DNA from: Rhodopseudomonas palustris | GTDB lineage: Bacteria > Pseudomonadota > Alphaproteobacteria > Rhizobiales > Xanthobacteraceae | Assembly (NCBI GenBank): GCA_016215605.1 | Contig: JACRJB010000064.1 | Coordinates: 1-64,000, forward strand | Reading direction: 5' to 3' | DNA: 64,000 bases | Shown: piece by piece, positions 45,017 to 54,680 of the stretch | How the letters are laid out: every line of letters starts with the position of its first letter | Position numbering within the stretch: position 1 is the first letter of the stretch | Program-made: the position numbers and the translations under genes | The notes under the pieces: model-generated | Seen by the model: only the letters and a program-made list of their open reading frames with translations | Databases searched by the model: none | Told to the model about the DNA's origin: nothing

Positions 45017-46395
45017 GAGCGCTTCTCCTCGGGCTTCGGCAGCGTGCCCTTGACCAGATAGCCGGTGACCGAGCGATTGCGGTCGAGGAACTGCTGCGCC
45101 ACCGCGCGCACCTGATCCGAGGTGACGGCGCGGATGCGCTGCGGCCAGCTCTGGATGTCCTGCACGGTGAGGCCGGAGGTCACGGCCGCGCCGTACCAGC
45201 GCGCCAGCGTCGCCTGGTTGTCCTGCGCGTAGATCGACTGCGCGATCAGCTGGGTCTTGACCCTTTCGAGATCCTCGGACCGGACCGGATTGCGGACCAG
45301 ATCGGCGATCACATTGTCGACCGCCTTCTCGATCTCGGCGAATTCGACGCCGGGCTTCGGCGTCGCCGCGACGATGAAATGGGTGTCGTCGAGCGCAGTG
45401 CCCTGATAGTTGGCGCCGACATTGATCGCCAGCGGACGGTCGATCACCAGCGCGCGGTACAGATAGGAGTTGCTGCCGCCGCCGATCAATTGCGCCAGCA
45501 CTTCGAGCGCGGGGCTGTCGCCCTTGGCGGCGGTGTTCGCCGACGGCACCAGATAATAGCGGCGCAGGCTCGGCTGCTCGACCCGCGGATCGGCCAGCGT
45601 CACGGTGCGCGGCCCGGCCGGCACCGGCTCCTGCGGCCGCACCCGGTGCGCCGCAATCGCCGGCTGGGGCGGGATCGCGCCGTAGGTGCGCTCGATCGCC
45701 GGCCGGATCGCGGCGGCGTCGACGTCGCCGGCGATCACCAGCGTGGCGTTGTTCGGCGCGTAGAACCGGCGATAGAACGCCAGCGCGTCCTCGCGGTCGA
45801 GCTTCTGGATCTCCTGCAGCCAGCCGATCACCGGGCGGCCGTAGGGATGGTTGAGATACAGCGCCGCCATGATCTGTTCGGTCAGCCGCGCGTCGGGATT
45901 GTTGGCGACCCGCATGTTGTATTCTTCGAGCACGACGTCGCGCTCGGGCAGCACGTTCTCGTCCTTCAACACCAGGCCGGTCATGCGATCGGCCTCGAGC
46001 TCCATCATCCGGTCGAGATGCTCGCGCGGCACGCGCTGATAGTAGCCGGTGTAGTCGAACGAGGTGAAGGCGTTCTCGCTGCCGCCTATCTTCAGCACGG
46101 TCTGCGAGAATTCACCGACCGGATGCTTGGCGGTGCCCTTGAACATCAGATGTTCGAGAAAATGCGCCAGCCCGGACTTGCCCGGCGTCTCGTCGGCGGA
46201 GCCGACCTTGTACCAGATCATCTGCGTCACCACCGGGGTGCGGTGATCCGGGATCACCACGACGTTCAGCCCGTTGCCGAGCGTGAAGGTGGCGGGCGGC
46301 GCGGCGGTGGTCTGCGCGGTCGCGGGGGCAGCGAGACAAACCATCGCGGCGAGAACGGCCAGCACGGCGCGCGGACGACGAACGGATCTGGTCAT
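45013..46395 (-). CDS. M16 zinc metallopeptidase (active subunit)
   Basis: A 460-residue M16 peptidase with a signal peptide (VLAVLAAMVCLAAPATAQ). The inverted zinc motif His78-Phe-Leu-Glu81-His82 is in GLAHFLEHLMFKGT, with the downstream Glu region ERDVVLEEYNMRVANNPDA. YGRPVIGWLQEIQ is typical. It is encoded just before its zinc-less partner. Substrate unknown; the pair resembles PqqL/YmxG-like peptidases. Confidence 0.93.
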   Translation of the reverse strand: MTRSVRRPRAVLAVLAAMVCLAAPATAQTTAAPPATFTLGNGLNVVVIPDHRTPVVTQMIWYKVGSADETPGKSGLAHFLEHLMFKGTAKHPVGEFSQTVLKIGGSENAFTSFDYTGYYQRVPREHLDRMMELEADRMTGLVLKDENVLPERDVVLEEYNMRVANNPDARLTEQIMAALYLNHPYGRPVIGWLQEIQKLDREDALAFYRRFYAPNNATLVIAGDVDAAAIRPAIERTYGAIPPQPAIAAHRVRPQEPVPAGPRTVTLADPRVEQPSLRRYYLVPSANTAAKGDSPALEVLAQLIGGGSNSYLYRALVIDRPLAINVGANYQGTALDDTHFIVAATPKPGVEFAEIEKAVDNVIADLVRNPVRSEDLERVKTQLIAQSIYAQDNQATLARWYGAAVTSGLTVQDIQSWPQRIRAVTSDQVRAVAQQFLDRNRSVTGYLVKGTLPKPEEKRS

Positions 46396-46548
46396 GTCGA
46401 GGCAATCATCCCGGTGGGTGAGATCGGATCAGGCCGACAGGCGGCCGAACGCCGGCGCGCGCCGATCATGGACGCGCCCCGGCGAAGCAGAAGCGATGCG
46501 GCACGGCCGCATCCGGCAAAGGTGAGATGGATGAGCCCGAGCCCAGGC

Positions 46549-47277
46549 TCAATTGCTGACTTCTTTGCCCGTCATCACGTCGATGCGCTTGTTGCCGAGC
46601 GCTTCTTTCGGGCCGGTGCCGTAAGCGAAATTCGGCGACGGGGTCTGGTAGCCGGCCGGCGGCTGGGTCAGCGTCTCGCGGGTCGGCTCGCCGGTGAACG
46701 GCGCGGTCTCGGCCTTGTTGCCGCCGCCGAACAGGCTGCCGAGGCTGCCGTTGAAGCCGAGCTGCGACGGGCTCAGCATCGGGTTGTTCTGCTGGGTGCC
46801 GGGCTGTACCGGATCGGCGTTGGTGCCCTTCTTGGCGTCGGCGCGGACCGCGTTGAGCTCGGACGGCATCAGCGGCCGGGCGGATTCCTGCGGCGTCGGC
46901 TTGCTCTTGCGGGCAGCGGCGCGGGCTTCCCGGCGCGCCTGCACGTCCGGGTCCTTCGGCCAGTTCGGGGCGTTGACTTCCTTGGCGGAGGCTTCCGGCG
47001 GCGGCAGCTCGATCTTGCGCGGCACCACCAGCGGCGAGCGCTCGCGGTAGTTGATGCCGGAATTTTCCATATTGGTGGCGCCGATGCCGCTCATCAGACC
47101 CTTGATGACCTTTTCCTCGAAGGTCGAGTCGTCGTCCTCTGCGGCTTCCTGGGCGCGCGCCATGCCGCCGCTCATCACCAGGCCGATTCCGAGCGCGACC
47201 GCGGCCAGCCGTGCGGCGCGGAGCATCGTGGCGGGCGACTTCTGCAGCATCCAGAAGGTGGTTGCGATCTGGCGCAT
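46549..47277 (-). CDS. Exported protein of unknown function
   Basis: A 242-residue protein with a signal peptide (RLAAVALGIGLVMSGGMARAQ). The mature part is polar and Pro-rich, with DDDSTFEEKVIKGLMSGIGATNMENSGINYRERSPL near the start, a Lys/Arg-rich middle and a Gly/Asn-rich end. I do not recognise a domain. The ATG chosen has AGGA 8 bases upstream; a GTG six codons earlier is also possible. It lies between lspA and the M16 pair on the same strand, so one envelope-related operon is possible. Confidence 0.75.
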   Translation of the reverse strand: MRQIATTFWMLQKSPATMLRAARLAAVALGIGLVMSGGMARAQEAAEDDDSTFEEKVIKGLMSGIGATNMENSGINYRERSPLVVPRKIELPPPEASAKEVNAPNWPKDPDVQARREARAAARKSKPTPQESARPLMPSELNAVRADAKKGTNADPVQPGTQQNNPMLSPSQLGFNGSLGSLFGGGNKAETAPFTGEPTRETLTQPPAGYQTPSPNFAYGTGPKEALGNKRIDVMTGKEVSN

Positions 47278-47367
47278 GGCGTTGATCCTGTTCACGTCTG
47301 GTGGATTGGCCGCCGGCCGCGTGCGGTCGCTGGCCGGCCCTCGCCGCGGTGCCCGTATCGGCCGGGA

Positions 47368-47862
47368 TCAGGGCGCTTTTGCGGCGGGTGCCCCGAAGAA
47401 GGAATCATACAGCAGCGCCGCCACACCCACAACGATCGCCGTGTCGGCAAGGTTAAACACGTACCAGCTATAGGTTTTTCCCGCGATGGCGACGTGAAAC
47501 AGGGCGAAATCGACCACCGCCCCATAGGCCAGACGGTCGATCGCATTGCCGATCGCGCCGCCGATGATCAGGCCGAGACCGATGGTCGCAAGCCGGGTGG
47601 TCGACTTCGCCATCCAGATCGCCAGCGCCACGATCGCCACCGCTTTGAACGCGAGCATAATCGCCTGCCCGGTCGGCCCCTGGCCGGAAAACCAGCCGTA
47701 GGAGATGCCGGTATTCCACGCCAGCACCAGATCGAAGAATGGCGTGACGCTGACCAGCCCCTTGCGGGCCAGATCGAAGCCGAACAGCAGCCAGAGCTTG
47801 GTCGCCTGGTCGAGCGCCAAGGCGACGATGGCGGCGAGGACGCCGGCGCGGAGGGGAGTCAT
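47368..47862 (-). CDS. lspA: Signal peptidase II (lipoprotein)
   Basis: A 164-residue inner-membrane aspartic peptidase that cuts the signal peptide before the lipidated Cys. The catalytic Asp residues are in GGAIGNAIDRLAYGAVVDF and FNLADTAIVVG. Four membrane segments, normal length. Acts after Lgt, encoded about 18 kb away in this window. Confidence 0.96.
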   Translation of the reverse strand: MTPLRAGVLAAIVALALDQATKLWLLFGFDLARKGLVSVTPFFDLVLAWNTGISYGWFSGQGPTGQAIMLAFKAVAIVALAIWMAKSTTRLATIGLGLIIGGAIGNAIDRLAYGAVVDFALFHVAIAGKTYSWYVFNLADTAIVVGVAALLYDSFFGAPAAKAP

Positions 47863-47903
47863 CAGCCGACCTCTTGCATCGTGACGCGCAACCGATCGAC
47901 GGC

Positions 47904-48047
47904 GTGCCCCGGACGCAGCGCAGCGCGCCGCCCTTGCGGCGTGGTGCGCTGCAGAGCCGGGGCCCCGCTTGAGGGCCGGCGGCAAAACCGGGGTTCCGGG
48001 TCTGCGGAGCGGCATGAAGAATGCCGCACCGCGCCCGGGACACGGGT
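47904..48047. repeat. Family F palindromic repeat
   Basis: GTGCCCCGGACGC, GGCGTGGTGCGCTGC and GAGCCGGGGCCCCGC are followed by ACCGGGGTTCCGGGTCTGC and CGCGCCCGGGACACGG. The arrangement is the same as at 42809-42945. It lies in the gap between ileS and lspA. Confidence 0.75.
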
Positions 48048-48088
48048 CAAGCCCGGCCATGACGGTTGTTGGGAACGAAGCACGCCGC

Positions 48089-51000
48089 TCAAGACGGCGT
48101 CGCGCCCAGCGCCTTCCATTCGCGCAGCGCCTTGGCGTCGCGCGGGGAGACGTCGGGGTAGTCGGGGTCGCTGCCGACGCTCGACAGGATCTTCCACGAA
48201 CGGGCGCATTTGGTGCCCTGCGCGCGTTCGACCACGACGGCGACGCCGGCGACGTTGTCGAGCCGGAACGCTCCCTCCGGCGCGTCGCCTTCGCGCACCT
48301 CGTAGTTCGAGGTGATGCAGACCTCGGCGAGGTCAGTGTCGAACACCGTCGCCATCAGCGGCCGGTCGGCGAGATAGATCACCGGCGACGCTTCCAGCGA
48401 CGAGCCGATCCGCTTGGCGGCGCGCTCGAGCTCCAGCGCGCCGGTGACGACGCGGCGGACGCTGCGGATGGTCTCCCACTTCTTGGCGAGCTCATCGTCC
48501 CGATAGGCGCCGAGGTCGAGCGGGAACAGCGTCAGATGCACGCTCGGCTCGGCGCCGGGCCGGTACAGCCCCCACGCCTCGTCGGTGGTGAAGGACAGCA
48601 CCGGCGCCAGCCATTTCAGGATCGCGTCGCAGATGATGTCGATCGCGGTCAGCGCCGCCTTGCGGGCCAGCGACGACGGCGGGTCGCAATACAGCGTGTC
48701 CTTGCGGATGTCGAAATAGAACGCCGACAGTTCGGTGTTCATGAACGCGGCGAGCGAGGCGACCACGGTCTTGTAGTCGAACTCGGCATAGGCTGCGCGC
48801 ACCACCGCGCTCTGTTCGGCGAGCTGATGCAGCATCAGCCGCTCCAGCTCCGGCATCTCGGCGAACGCCACCGCCTCGTCGCGCTTGTAGTGATGCAGCG
48901 TGCCGAGCATCCAGCGGATCGAGTTGCGCAGCTTGCGATAGGTCTCGACCACGTTCTTGAGGATCTCGGGGCCGATCCGCTGGTCGTCGGCATAGTCGGT
49001 GGCGCACACCCACAGCCGCAGGATGTCGGCGCCGGATTGCGAGATCACCTTCTGCGGCTCGGTGGTGTTGCCGAGCGACTTCGACATCTTGCGGCCCTGC
49101 TCGTCGAGCGTGAAGCCGTGCGTCAGCACCACGTCGTAGGGCGCGCGGCCGCGGGTGCCGCAGCTCTCCAGCAGCGACGAATGAAACCAGCCGCGATGCT
49201 GGTCCGAACCTTCGAGATACATCACGGTGTCGGCGCCGCCGTCGACCTTGCGGCGGATGCCGGCGAGGCCGGGGAAATGCACCGGATCTTCCAGCACGAA
49301 GGCGTGGGTGGAGCCGGAGTCGAACCATACGTCGAGAATGTCGTCGACCTTCTGCCAGCCCTCGTTGGCGCGCGAGCCGAGGAAGCGCTCGCGCGCGCCC
49401 TCCATGTACCAGGCGTCGGCGCCCTCTTCGGTGAAGGCGTCGGCGATGCGCTTGTTGACCTCATCGTCGACCAGGATTTCGGCGGAGCCGTCGCCGGCCT
49501 CGCGCACAAACACCGCGATCGGCACGCCCCAGGCGCGCTGCCGCGAAATCACCCAGTCGGGCCGGCCGGAGATCATGCCGGTGATGCGGTTCTGCCCGGC
49601 GGGCGGCACCCATTGGGTCACCGAGATCGCCTGCAGCGCCCTTGCGCGAAGAGTATCACCCGGCAACGCATCGCTGCGCGCTCCCTCTCCCGCTTGCGGG
49701 AGAGGGTTGGGGTAAGGGCGCCCCGAGGATGTGCTCCCGCCGTGGCCCCCCACTCCCGACCCCTCCCCGCAAGGGGGAGGGGAGGAGATGTCGCGATCCA
49801 TCGCGATGAACCATTGCGGCGTGTTACGGAAGATCACCGGCTTCTTGGAGCGCCAGGAATGCGGGTACTGATGCTTGAGCCGGCCGCGCGCCAGCAGCAT
49901 GCCGCGCGCGATCAATTCCTGGATCACCGCCTCGTTGGCGTCGCCCTTCTCGCCCTTGTCGTTGATCACCCGCTTGCCGGTGAAGCCCGGCGCATGATCG
50001 GTCAGCGCGCCGTTCTCGTCGACCGTGTAGGGGATCGTCGACGCAATGCCGCGCGCTTCCAGCGCCCGGGCATTGTGCATCCAGATGTCGAAGTCCTCGC
50101 GGCCGTGGCCCGGCGCGGTGTGGACGAAGCCGGTACCGGTGTCGTCGGTGACGTGATCGCCGTCGAGCAACGGGACGGTGAACGCGTAGCCGTCGCCAAC
50201 GCCTTTGAGCGGATGGGCGCATTCGAGCGACTTCAGAAGATCTGCGGCAACCGCGCTGACTTTCTCATAGTTCACGACGCGCGCCTGCTTGAATACGGCG
50301 TCGGCCAGCGCATCGGCAAGGATCAGCAGGTCGCCGGTCTTCGCCCAGTTATCAGCCGCGGCATCGGTGACCTTGTACAGACCGTAGGAAATTTTCGACG
50401 AGAAGCTGATCGCACGGTTGCCCGGCAACGTCCACGGCGTGGTCGTCCAGATCACTACGGAAGCACTCTTCCAGGCGTCTCGAAGAGCGACCGACTCAGC
50501 TAGAGTTGAGCCGATCCCCATTAAGGGATACCCGCTTGCGCGTCCGACGACCGGAAACTTCACCCAAACCGTATCGCTCGTGTAGTCCTCGTACTCCACC
50601 TCGGCTTCAGCCAGCGCGGTCTTTTCGACCACGCTCCACATCACCGGCTTGCTGCCGCGATACAGCGTGCCGTTGGCGGCGAACTTCATCAGTTCGCGGG
50701 CGATCTGGGCTTCGGCGAAGTAATCCATCGTGGCGTAGGGATGGTCCCAGTCGCCGATCACGCCGAGCCGCTTGAACTCCTCGCGCTGCACGTTCAGCCA
50801 CTTCGTCGCGTAGGCGCGGCATTCCTTGCGGAACGCGACCATCGCGGCCGAGTCCTTGAAGTTCGGCTTCGGCTTGCCCTTGGAGCGGTAGTTCTCCTCC
50901 TCGATCTTCCATTCGATCGGCAGGCCGTGGCAGTCCCAGCCCGGCACGTAGTTGCTGTCGAACCCGAGCATCTGCTGGCTCTTGGTGACGACGTCCTTGA

Positions 51001-51262
51001 GGATCTTGTTCAGCGCGTGGCCAATATGGATGTTGCCGTTGGCGTAAGGCGGGCCGTCATGCAGCACGAATTTGGCGCGCCCCTTGGCGCTCTCGCGCAG
51101 CTTGCCGTAGAGGTCGATCTCCTGCCAGCGCTTGAGCAATTCCGGCTCACGCTGCGGCAGCCCGGCGCGCATCGGAAACTCCGTCTGCGGCAGGTACAGG
51201 GTCTTGGAATAGTCGTTGCCGCTGGGGGCGGCGGCGTCGGATTTCACGGGCTTGTCGGTCAT
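48089..51262 (-). CDS. ileS: Isoleucyl-tRNA synthetase
   Basis: A 1057-residue class Ia synthetase with its editing domain. The HIGH motif is in [15 protein letters not shown] and the KMSKS motif in [30 protein letters not shown] and WDDIL-type regions are normal. Between [13 protein letters not shown] (ending at residue 492) and [12 protein letters not shown] it carries about 42 extra residues (493-534) encoded by a palindromic repeat. Relatives have only a few residues there. The rest of the protein looks intact. Confidence 0.96.
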   Translation of the reverse strand: MTDKPVKSDAAAPSGNDYSKTLYLPQTEFPMRAGLPQREPELLKRWQEIDLYGKLRESAKGRAKFVLHDGPPYANGNIHIGHALNKILKDVVTKSQQMLGFDSNYVPGWDCHGLPIEWKIEEENYRSKGKPKPNFKDSAAMVAFRKECRAYATKWLNVQREEFKRLGVIGDWDHPYATMDYFAEAQIARELMKFAANGTLYRGSKPVMWSVVEKTALAEAEVEYEDYTSDTVWVKFPVVGRASGYPLMGIGSTLAESVALRDAWKSASVVIWTTTPWTLPGNRAISFSSKISYGLYKVTDAAADNWAKTGDLLILADALADAVFKQARVVNYEKVSAVAADLLKSLECAHPLKGVGDGYAFTVPLLDGDHVTDDTGTGFVHTAPGHGREDFDIWMHNARALEARGIASTIPYTVDENGALTDHAPGFTGKRVINDKGEKGDANEAVIQELIARGMLLARGRLKHQYPHSWRSKKPVIFRNTPQWFIAMDRDISSPPPCGEGSGVGGHGGSTSSGRPYPNPLPQAGEGARSDALPGDTLRARALQAISVTQWVPPAGQNRITGMISGRPDWVISRQRAWGVPIAVFVREAGDGSAEILVDDEVNKRIADAFTEEGADAWYMEGARERFLGSRANEGWQKVDDILDVWFDSGSTHAFVLEDPVHFPGLAGIRRKVDGGADTVMYLEGSDQHRGWFHSSLLESCGTRGRAPYDVVLTHGFTLDEQGRKMSKSLGNTTEPQKVISQSGADILRLWVCATDYADDQRIGPEILKNVVETYRKLRNSIRWMLGTLHHYKRDEAVAFAEMPELERLMLHQLAEQSAVVRAAYAEFDYKTVVASLAAFMNTELSAFYFDIRKDTLYCDPPSSLARKAALTAIDIICDAILKWLAPVLSFTTDEAWGLYRPGAEPSVHLTLFPLDLGAYRDDELAKKWETIRSVRRVVTGALELERAAKRIGSSLEASPVIYLADRPLMATVFDTDLAEVCITSNYEVREGDAPEGAFRLDNVAGVAVVVERAQGTKCARSWKILSSVGSDPDYPDVSPRDAKALREWKALGATPS
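49664..49786. repeat. Family D repeat inserted in ileS
   Basis: Two hairpin units: CCCCTCCCCGCAAGGGGGAGGGG (arms CCCCTCCCC and GGGGAGGGG) and CCCTCTCCCGCTTGCGGGAGAGGG (arms CCCTCTCCCGC and GCGGGAGAGGG). They keep the frame and encode residues 493-534. The first part reads [14 protein letters not shown], matching the peptide from the uvrB copy. Confidence 0.85.
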
Positions 51263-51418
51263 GGCGGCGTGAATAGCGGTTTTGGCCCGCCGGGGAAACC
51301 CGAACGAACCGGCGGAGGCGCTAAATCTTCGCCCAATTGCCCCGGTGAAGGGTCGCCGCAAGGCGTCGGTTGCAGAACTGGGCCAAAAGACTAATCTATT
51401 GAAGCGTGGAGGGATTTC

Positions 51419-51748
51419 ATGACCACCAAGCCGCTCGCCGAGGTCTATGAGGAGCTTAAGCAGCTGCGCCGCGAAGGCGACAATGCCGGGCTCGACGCCC
51501 TCGTCCGACAGGCGATGGGGATGGGAATCCCCGGACTGCCTGAATCGCCCGCCGGTTTCGTCCGACAGCTCGATGTTCGCGCGCTCGCCGAGCGGGTGTT
51601 CGGCGATCCCGCCAAAGCACAAGTTTGGCTGAACAGGCCGAACAAATCACTGAACGGGCAACGCCCTGCCGATCTCCTGCAGGACGACCTCGGAGCCGCG
51701 GTCGTTCGCGAGACGCTCGAACAGATCGATCATGGGATCTTCGCCTGA
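51419..51748 (+). CDS. MbcA/ParS/Xre-type antitoxin
   Basis: A 109-residue antitoxin-like protein. The C-terminal part [28 protein letters not shown] with [12 protein letters not shown] is the toxin-binding domain (DUF2384) found with RES toxins. The N-terminal half is helical ([21 protein letters not shown]) rather than a clear Xre HTH. It precedes the RES gene by 9 bp and is divergent from ileS. Confidence 0.9.
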   Translation: MTTKPLAEVYEELKQLRREGDNAGLDALVRQAMGMGIPGLPESPAGFVRQLDVRALAERVFGDPAKAQVWLNRPNKSLNGQRPADLLQDDLGAAVVRETLEQIDHGIFA

Positions 51749-51757
51749 GCGCCGCCG

Positions 51758-52204
51758 ATGGAGCTCTGGCGCATTTCGAATTACGCCGACCTTTCGGGCA
51801 TCGGCGGCATCAGGGCGAACGGACGCTGGCACTGGCAGGGCCGCCAGATCGTTTATCTTGCGGACCACCCGGCCAGTGCCCTTCTTGAAATGCTGGTCCA
51901 TCTGGACCGCGACCTGCTGCCATCCAGCTTTCAATTGTTGCGAATAGCTGTCCCCGATACGATCGCCATCGAGTCCGTCGAGGAGGACACTTTGCCGTCG
52001 GCCTGGCGGACAAGGGTGGGTCTGACACGCCAGATCGGGGACCGATGGCTCGATCGTGGCAGCAGCGCCTTGCTGCGAGTACCATCGGTGATCGTGCCGC
52101 ACGCGCGCAACTATCTGCTGAACCCCGCGCATCGCGACGGCTCTGCCATCACCGTCGCGGAGATCATCAAGGCGCCGTTCGATCCACGCCTGTTGGCGAC
52201 TTGA
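51758..52204 (+). CDS. RES-domain toxin (NAD-degrading type)
   Basis: A 148-residue RES-domain protein. The start MELWRISNYADLSGIGGIRANGRWHWQGRQIVYLAD and ALLEMLVHLD supply the family's Arg, Tyr and Glu positions; SVIVPHARNYLLNPAH is the conserved later block. RES toxins such as MbcT break down NAD+ by phosphorolysis or hydrolysis. With the upstream ParS-like gene it forms a type II toxin-antitoxin pair. Confidence 0.92.
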   Translation: MELWRISNYADLSGIGGIRANGRWHWQGRQIVYLADHPASALLEMLVHLDRDLLPSSFQLLRIAVPDTIAIESVEEDTLPSAWRTRVGLTRQIGDRWLDRGSSALLRVPSVIVPHARNYLLNPAHRDGSAITVAEIIKAPFDPRLLAT

Positions 52205-52213
52205 GCTTGCGGC

Positions 52214-52771
52214 TCAGCCGTTTCGGAGCGGCCGGGCTGGGTTGCCGCCGACGATGGCGTGCGGGACGACGTCGCGGGTGACAACGCTGCCGGCACCGAT
52301 CACCGCGCCGTCGCCGATGCTGATGCCGGGCAGGATGATCGAGCCGCCGCCGATCCAGACGTCGCAGCCGATCGTCACTGGACGGCCGAATTCGAGGCCG
52401 TCCCGCCGTGTGGCGGCGTCGCGCGGGTGGTCGGCGGCGTAGATCTGCACCGCCGGGCCGATCTGGGTGCGGTCGCCGATCGACACCGGCATAATGTCGA
52501 GGATGACGCAGTTGAAATTGAGGAAGACGCCGTCGCCGAGCAAAATGTTGTAGCCGCAGTCGCAGAAGAACGGCGGGCGGATCACCGCGCCCTGCCCGAC
52601 ACGGCCGAAATGCTCCAACAGCAGCGCGTGCCGCTCGGCGGCCGGCAGCGCGCCGGCGGCGTTGTAGCGCACGATCCAGGCCTTGTTGGTGGCCTCGTCG
52701 GCCGCCAGCTCCGGGCTGCCGGGGCGGTACAGCTCGCCCGCCAGCATCTTCTCCTTCTCGGTCCGGGTCAC
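52214..52771 (-). CDS. NodL/LacA-type sugar O-acetyltransferase
   Basis: A 185-residue left-handed beta-helix acetyltransferase. TEKEKMLAGELYRPGSPEL is the maltose/galactoside acetyltransferase head; the hexapeptide-repeat body has the acetyl-CoA site and the catalytic His in IYAADHPRDAATR. The start is GTG overlapping the ribF stop codon (GTGA), so it is cotranslated after ribF. Acceptor sugar unknown. Confidence 0.9.
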   Translation of the reverse strand: MTRTEKEKMLAGELYRPGSPELAADEATNKAWIVRYNAAGALPAAERHALLLEHFGRVGQGAVIRPPFFCDCGYNILLGDGVFLNFNCVILDIMPVSIGDRTQIGPAVQIYAADHPRDAATRRDGLEFGRPVTIGCDVWIGGGSIILPGISIGDGAVIGAGSVVTRDVVPHAIVGGNPARPLRNG

Positions 52772-53736
52772 CCGATCGTCCCGAGCTTGGGGAACGCGCC
52801 ATGGTCGGCGGCGAGCGCGGCGCGGGCGCGGGCGGAATCGTCGTCCATCTGCCGCACCAGCGCCTCGATGCTCTCGAACTTCTCCTCGTCGCGGATGAAG
52901 GCGATGAAGGCGATGTCCAGCGTCTCGCCGTAGAGCAGGGCGTTGAAGTCGAACAGGAAGGTCTCCAGCAGCGGTGCGCCGTTGTCGAAGGTCGGACGGC
53001 GGCCGAAATTCGCCACGCCGTCGTAATGCTTGCCGCCGCGGCCGACCCGCACCGCATAGATGCCGTGCTTCAGGCCGCATTGCGGGTCGAGCCGGATGTT
53101 GGCGGTGGGATAGCCGAGCTCGCGGCCGCGCTTCTCGCCGTGGATCACCTCGCCGGTGACGAACCACGGCGCCCCCAGCATCTCGGTGGCGGCGGCAATG
53201 TGGCCCTCTTCCAGCGCCTTGCGGATCGCGCTCGACGACACCGGGTGGTCGCCGAAATCGACATGCGGCTGGACGTCGACCTCGATGCCGAGCGCCGGCG
53301 CTTCGCCGACCAGCATCGCCGGCGAACCGCCGCGGCCCTTGCCAAAATGGAAGTCGTAGCCGACCGCGATGCCCTGAACGCCGAGCCGGCCGATCAGCTC
53401 GTGGTGGATGAAATCATGCGCCGTCGTCGCGGCGCGGACGGCGTCGAAGCGCAGCACCACCGCGCCGTCGAGGCCGGCGCCGGCGAGCAGCCGCAGCTTG
53501 GCGGGCTCGTCGGTCAGGCGGAATTGCGGGGTGTCGGGGCTGAAGAACTTGCGCGGATGCGGCTCGAACGTCACCGCGAAGGCCGGCGCTTTCCTGACCC
53601 GCGCCATTTCGAGGCAGGCGCCGATCACGGCGCGATGGCCCAGATGCACGCCGTCGAAATTGCCCATCGCCACCACCGCCCCCTTGGGGATGGCGGACGC
53701 GGGGGTGTCGTCGCGGATCACGGCAAAGCCAGTCAT
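52768..53736 (-). CDS. ribF: Bifunctional riboflavin kinase/FAD synthetase
   Basis: A 322-residue enzyme that phosphorylates riboflavin to FMN and adenylates FMN to FAD. The N-terminal nucleotidyltransferase has MGNFDGVHLGHRAVI and VSSSAIRKALEEG; the C-terminal flavokinase has GRELGYPTANIRLD and VANFGRRPTFDN. Normal length. RNase T2 lies upstream at a distance of 143 bp. Confidence 0.96.
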   Translation of the reverse strand: MTGFAVIRDDTPASAIPKGAVVAMGNFDGVHLGHRAVIGACLEMARVRKAPAFAVTFEPHPRKFFSPDTPQFRLTDEPAKLRLLAGAGLDGAVVLRFDAVRAATTAHDFIHHELIGRLGVQGIAVGYDFHFGKGRGGSPAMLVGEAPALGIEVDVQPHVDFGDHPVSSSAIRKALEEGHIAAATEMLGAPWFVTGEVIHGEKRGRELGYPTANIRLDPQCGLKHGIYAVRVGRGGKHYDGVANFGRRPTFDNGAPLLETFLFDFNALLYGETLDIAFIAFIRDEEKFESIEALVRQMDDDSARARAALAADHGAFPKLGTIG

Positions 53737-53879
53737 GTCGGATTCATTCGTCGCTTCAAGGTGGGAGCTGGACCGTGACGCGGAGGCGCGCGCGAAGTCA
53801 AGCCACGGGCGAGCCCGGAGCCCGCCGCCGCGGGATCGCGCAACGGCTCGGCGCCCTGCAATCCGGACCGGGTCCGCCG

Positions 53880-54575
53880 TCAGCCGCCGCGGACCGGCGG
53901 CACTTCGAGGCGATCGCGGCGGCAGGCGCGGCGGTCGATTTCCTCGCAGGCGCGGAACTGCAGGTCCTTGCTCATGCAGATCCGGACCTCGGTCAGCCGG
54001 GTGCGATCGCAGGTCACTGCGATCGCCGAGCTGCTGAGGCCCGGATTGACCTTGATGAAGGCGTCCTCGACCTCGGCGGGGGTCACCGTCCGGGTTTCCT
54101 TGGGGTCGATGAAATCCGGCGGGATCCGCACCGCGGCGCGGGCCTTGCGGATGTCCTCGAAATAGCCGCGGGCAGAGGTGCCGGCGCAGGTGCCGTGCTT
54201 GTCCCACTCGTTGAAGATCAGCCCCGGCGCCGGCATCAGGTCGAGCATCGAATTCATGATGCGGCGATCGAGCCGGGGCGACGGGCGCTGGCAATATTCC
54301 GGAAAGCCGCGCTCGTATTGCGGCCACAGCCCGTGCACCACGAAGGAGAACGGCCGGCCGCCGCACTGGATCTGCTGCGAGCGCCCGGCATTGCCGCGCT
54401 CCGAGGCCTGCTCGCAATAAGACGGCGACCACGACAGCGCCAGCACGTAGAAATCGAACTCGCCGGGCGCGTTCTGGCGGCGATCCTGGGCGGGAGCGGC
54501 GGTGGCGATGAAACCGGCCGCGCAGGCGGCCAAGGCGGCGATCCAGGACCGCCGGCGAACGATGAAACTGTGCAT
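53880..54575 (-). CDS. Secreted ribonuclease T2
   Basis: A 231-residue RNase T2 with a signal peptide (WIAALAACAAGFIATAAPAQ). The first active-site block is FVVHGLWPQYERG (catalytic His). The second is IFNEWDKHGTCAG, with catalytic Glu and His; the His that usually precedes Glu is Asn here. Several Cys residues could form the family's disulfides. It should degrade RNA in the periplasm or outside the cell. Confidence 0.92.
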   Translation of the reverse strand: MHSFIVRRRSWIAALAACAAGFIATAAPAQDRRQNAPGEFDFYVLALSWSPSYCEQASERGNAGRSQQIQCGGRPFSFVVHGLWPQYERGFPEYCQRPSPRLDRRIMNSMLDLMPAPGLIFNEWDKHGTCAGTSARGYFEDIRKARAAVRIPPDFIDPKETRTVTPAEVEDAFIKVNPGLSSSAIAVTCDRTRLTEVRICMSKDLQFRACEEIDRRACRRDRLEVPPVRGG

Positions 54576-54680
54576 GATGAAAAGCCCCGCTGCCGTGAAC
54601 CGGCAAAGCCTAGCGAGCGATCAGGAACGTTTCAAGAACACAAATCGTGGAAGGCGACGAGGCGCGATCGCCTCGTCCGC

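Noticed and set aside
45379-48315. A 978-codon open frame on the + strand
   Set aside because: It lies antisense to the M16, exported-protein and lspA genes. Its translation is Arg/His/Gly-rich without domains, a normal by-product of high GC.
47969-50503. An 844-codon open frame on the + strand
   Set aside because: Antisense to ileS and crosses repeat elements; no recognisable protein.
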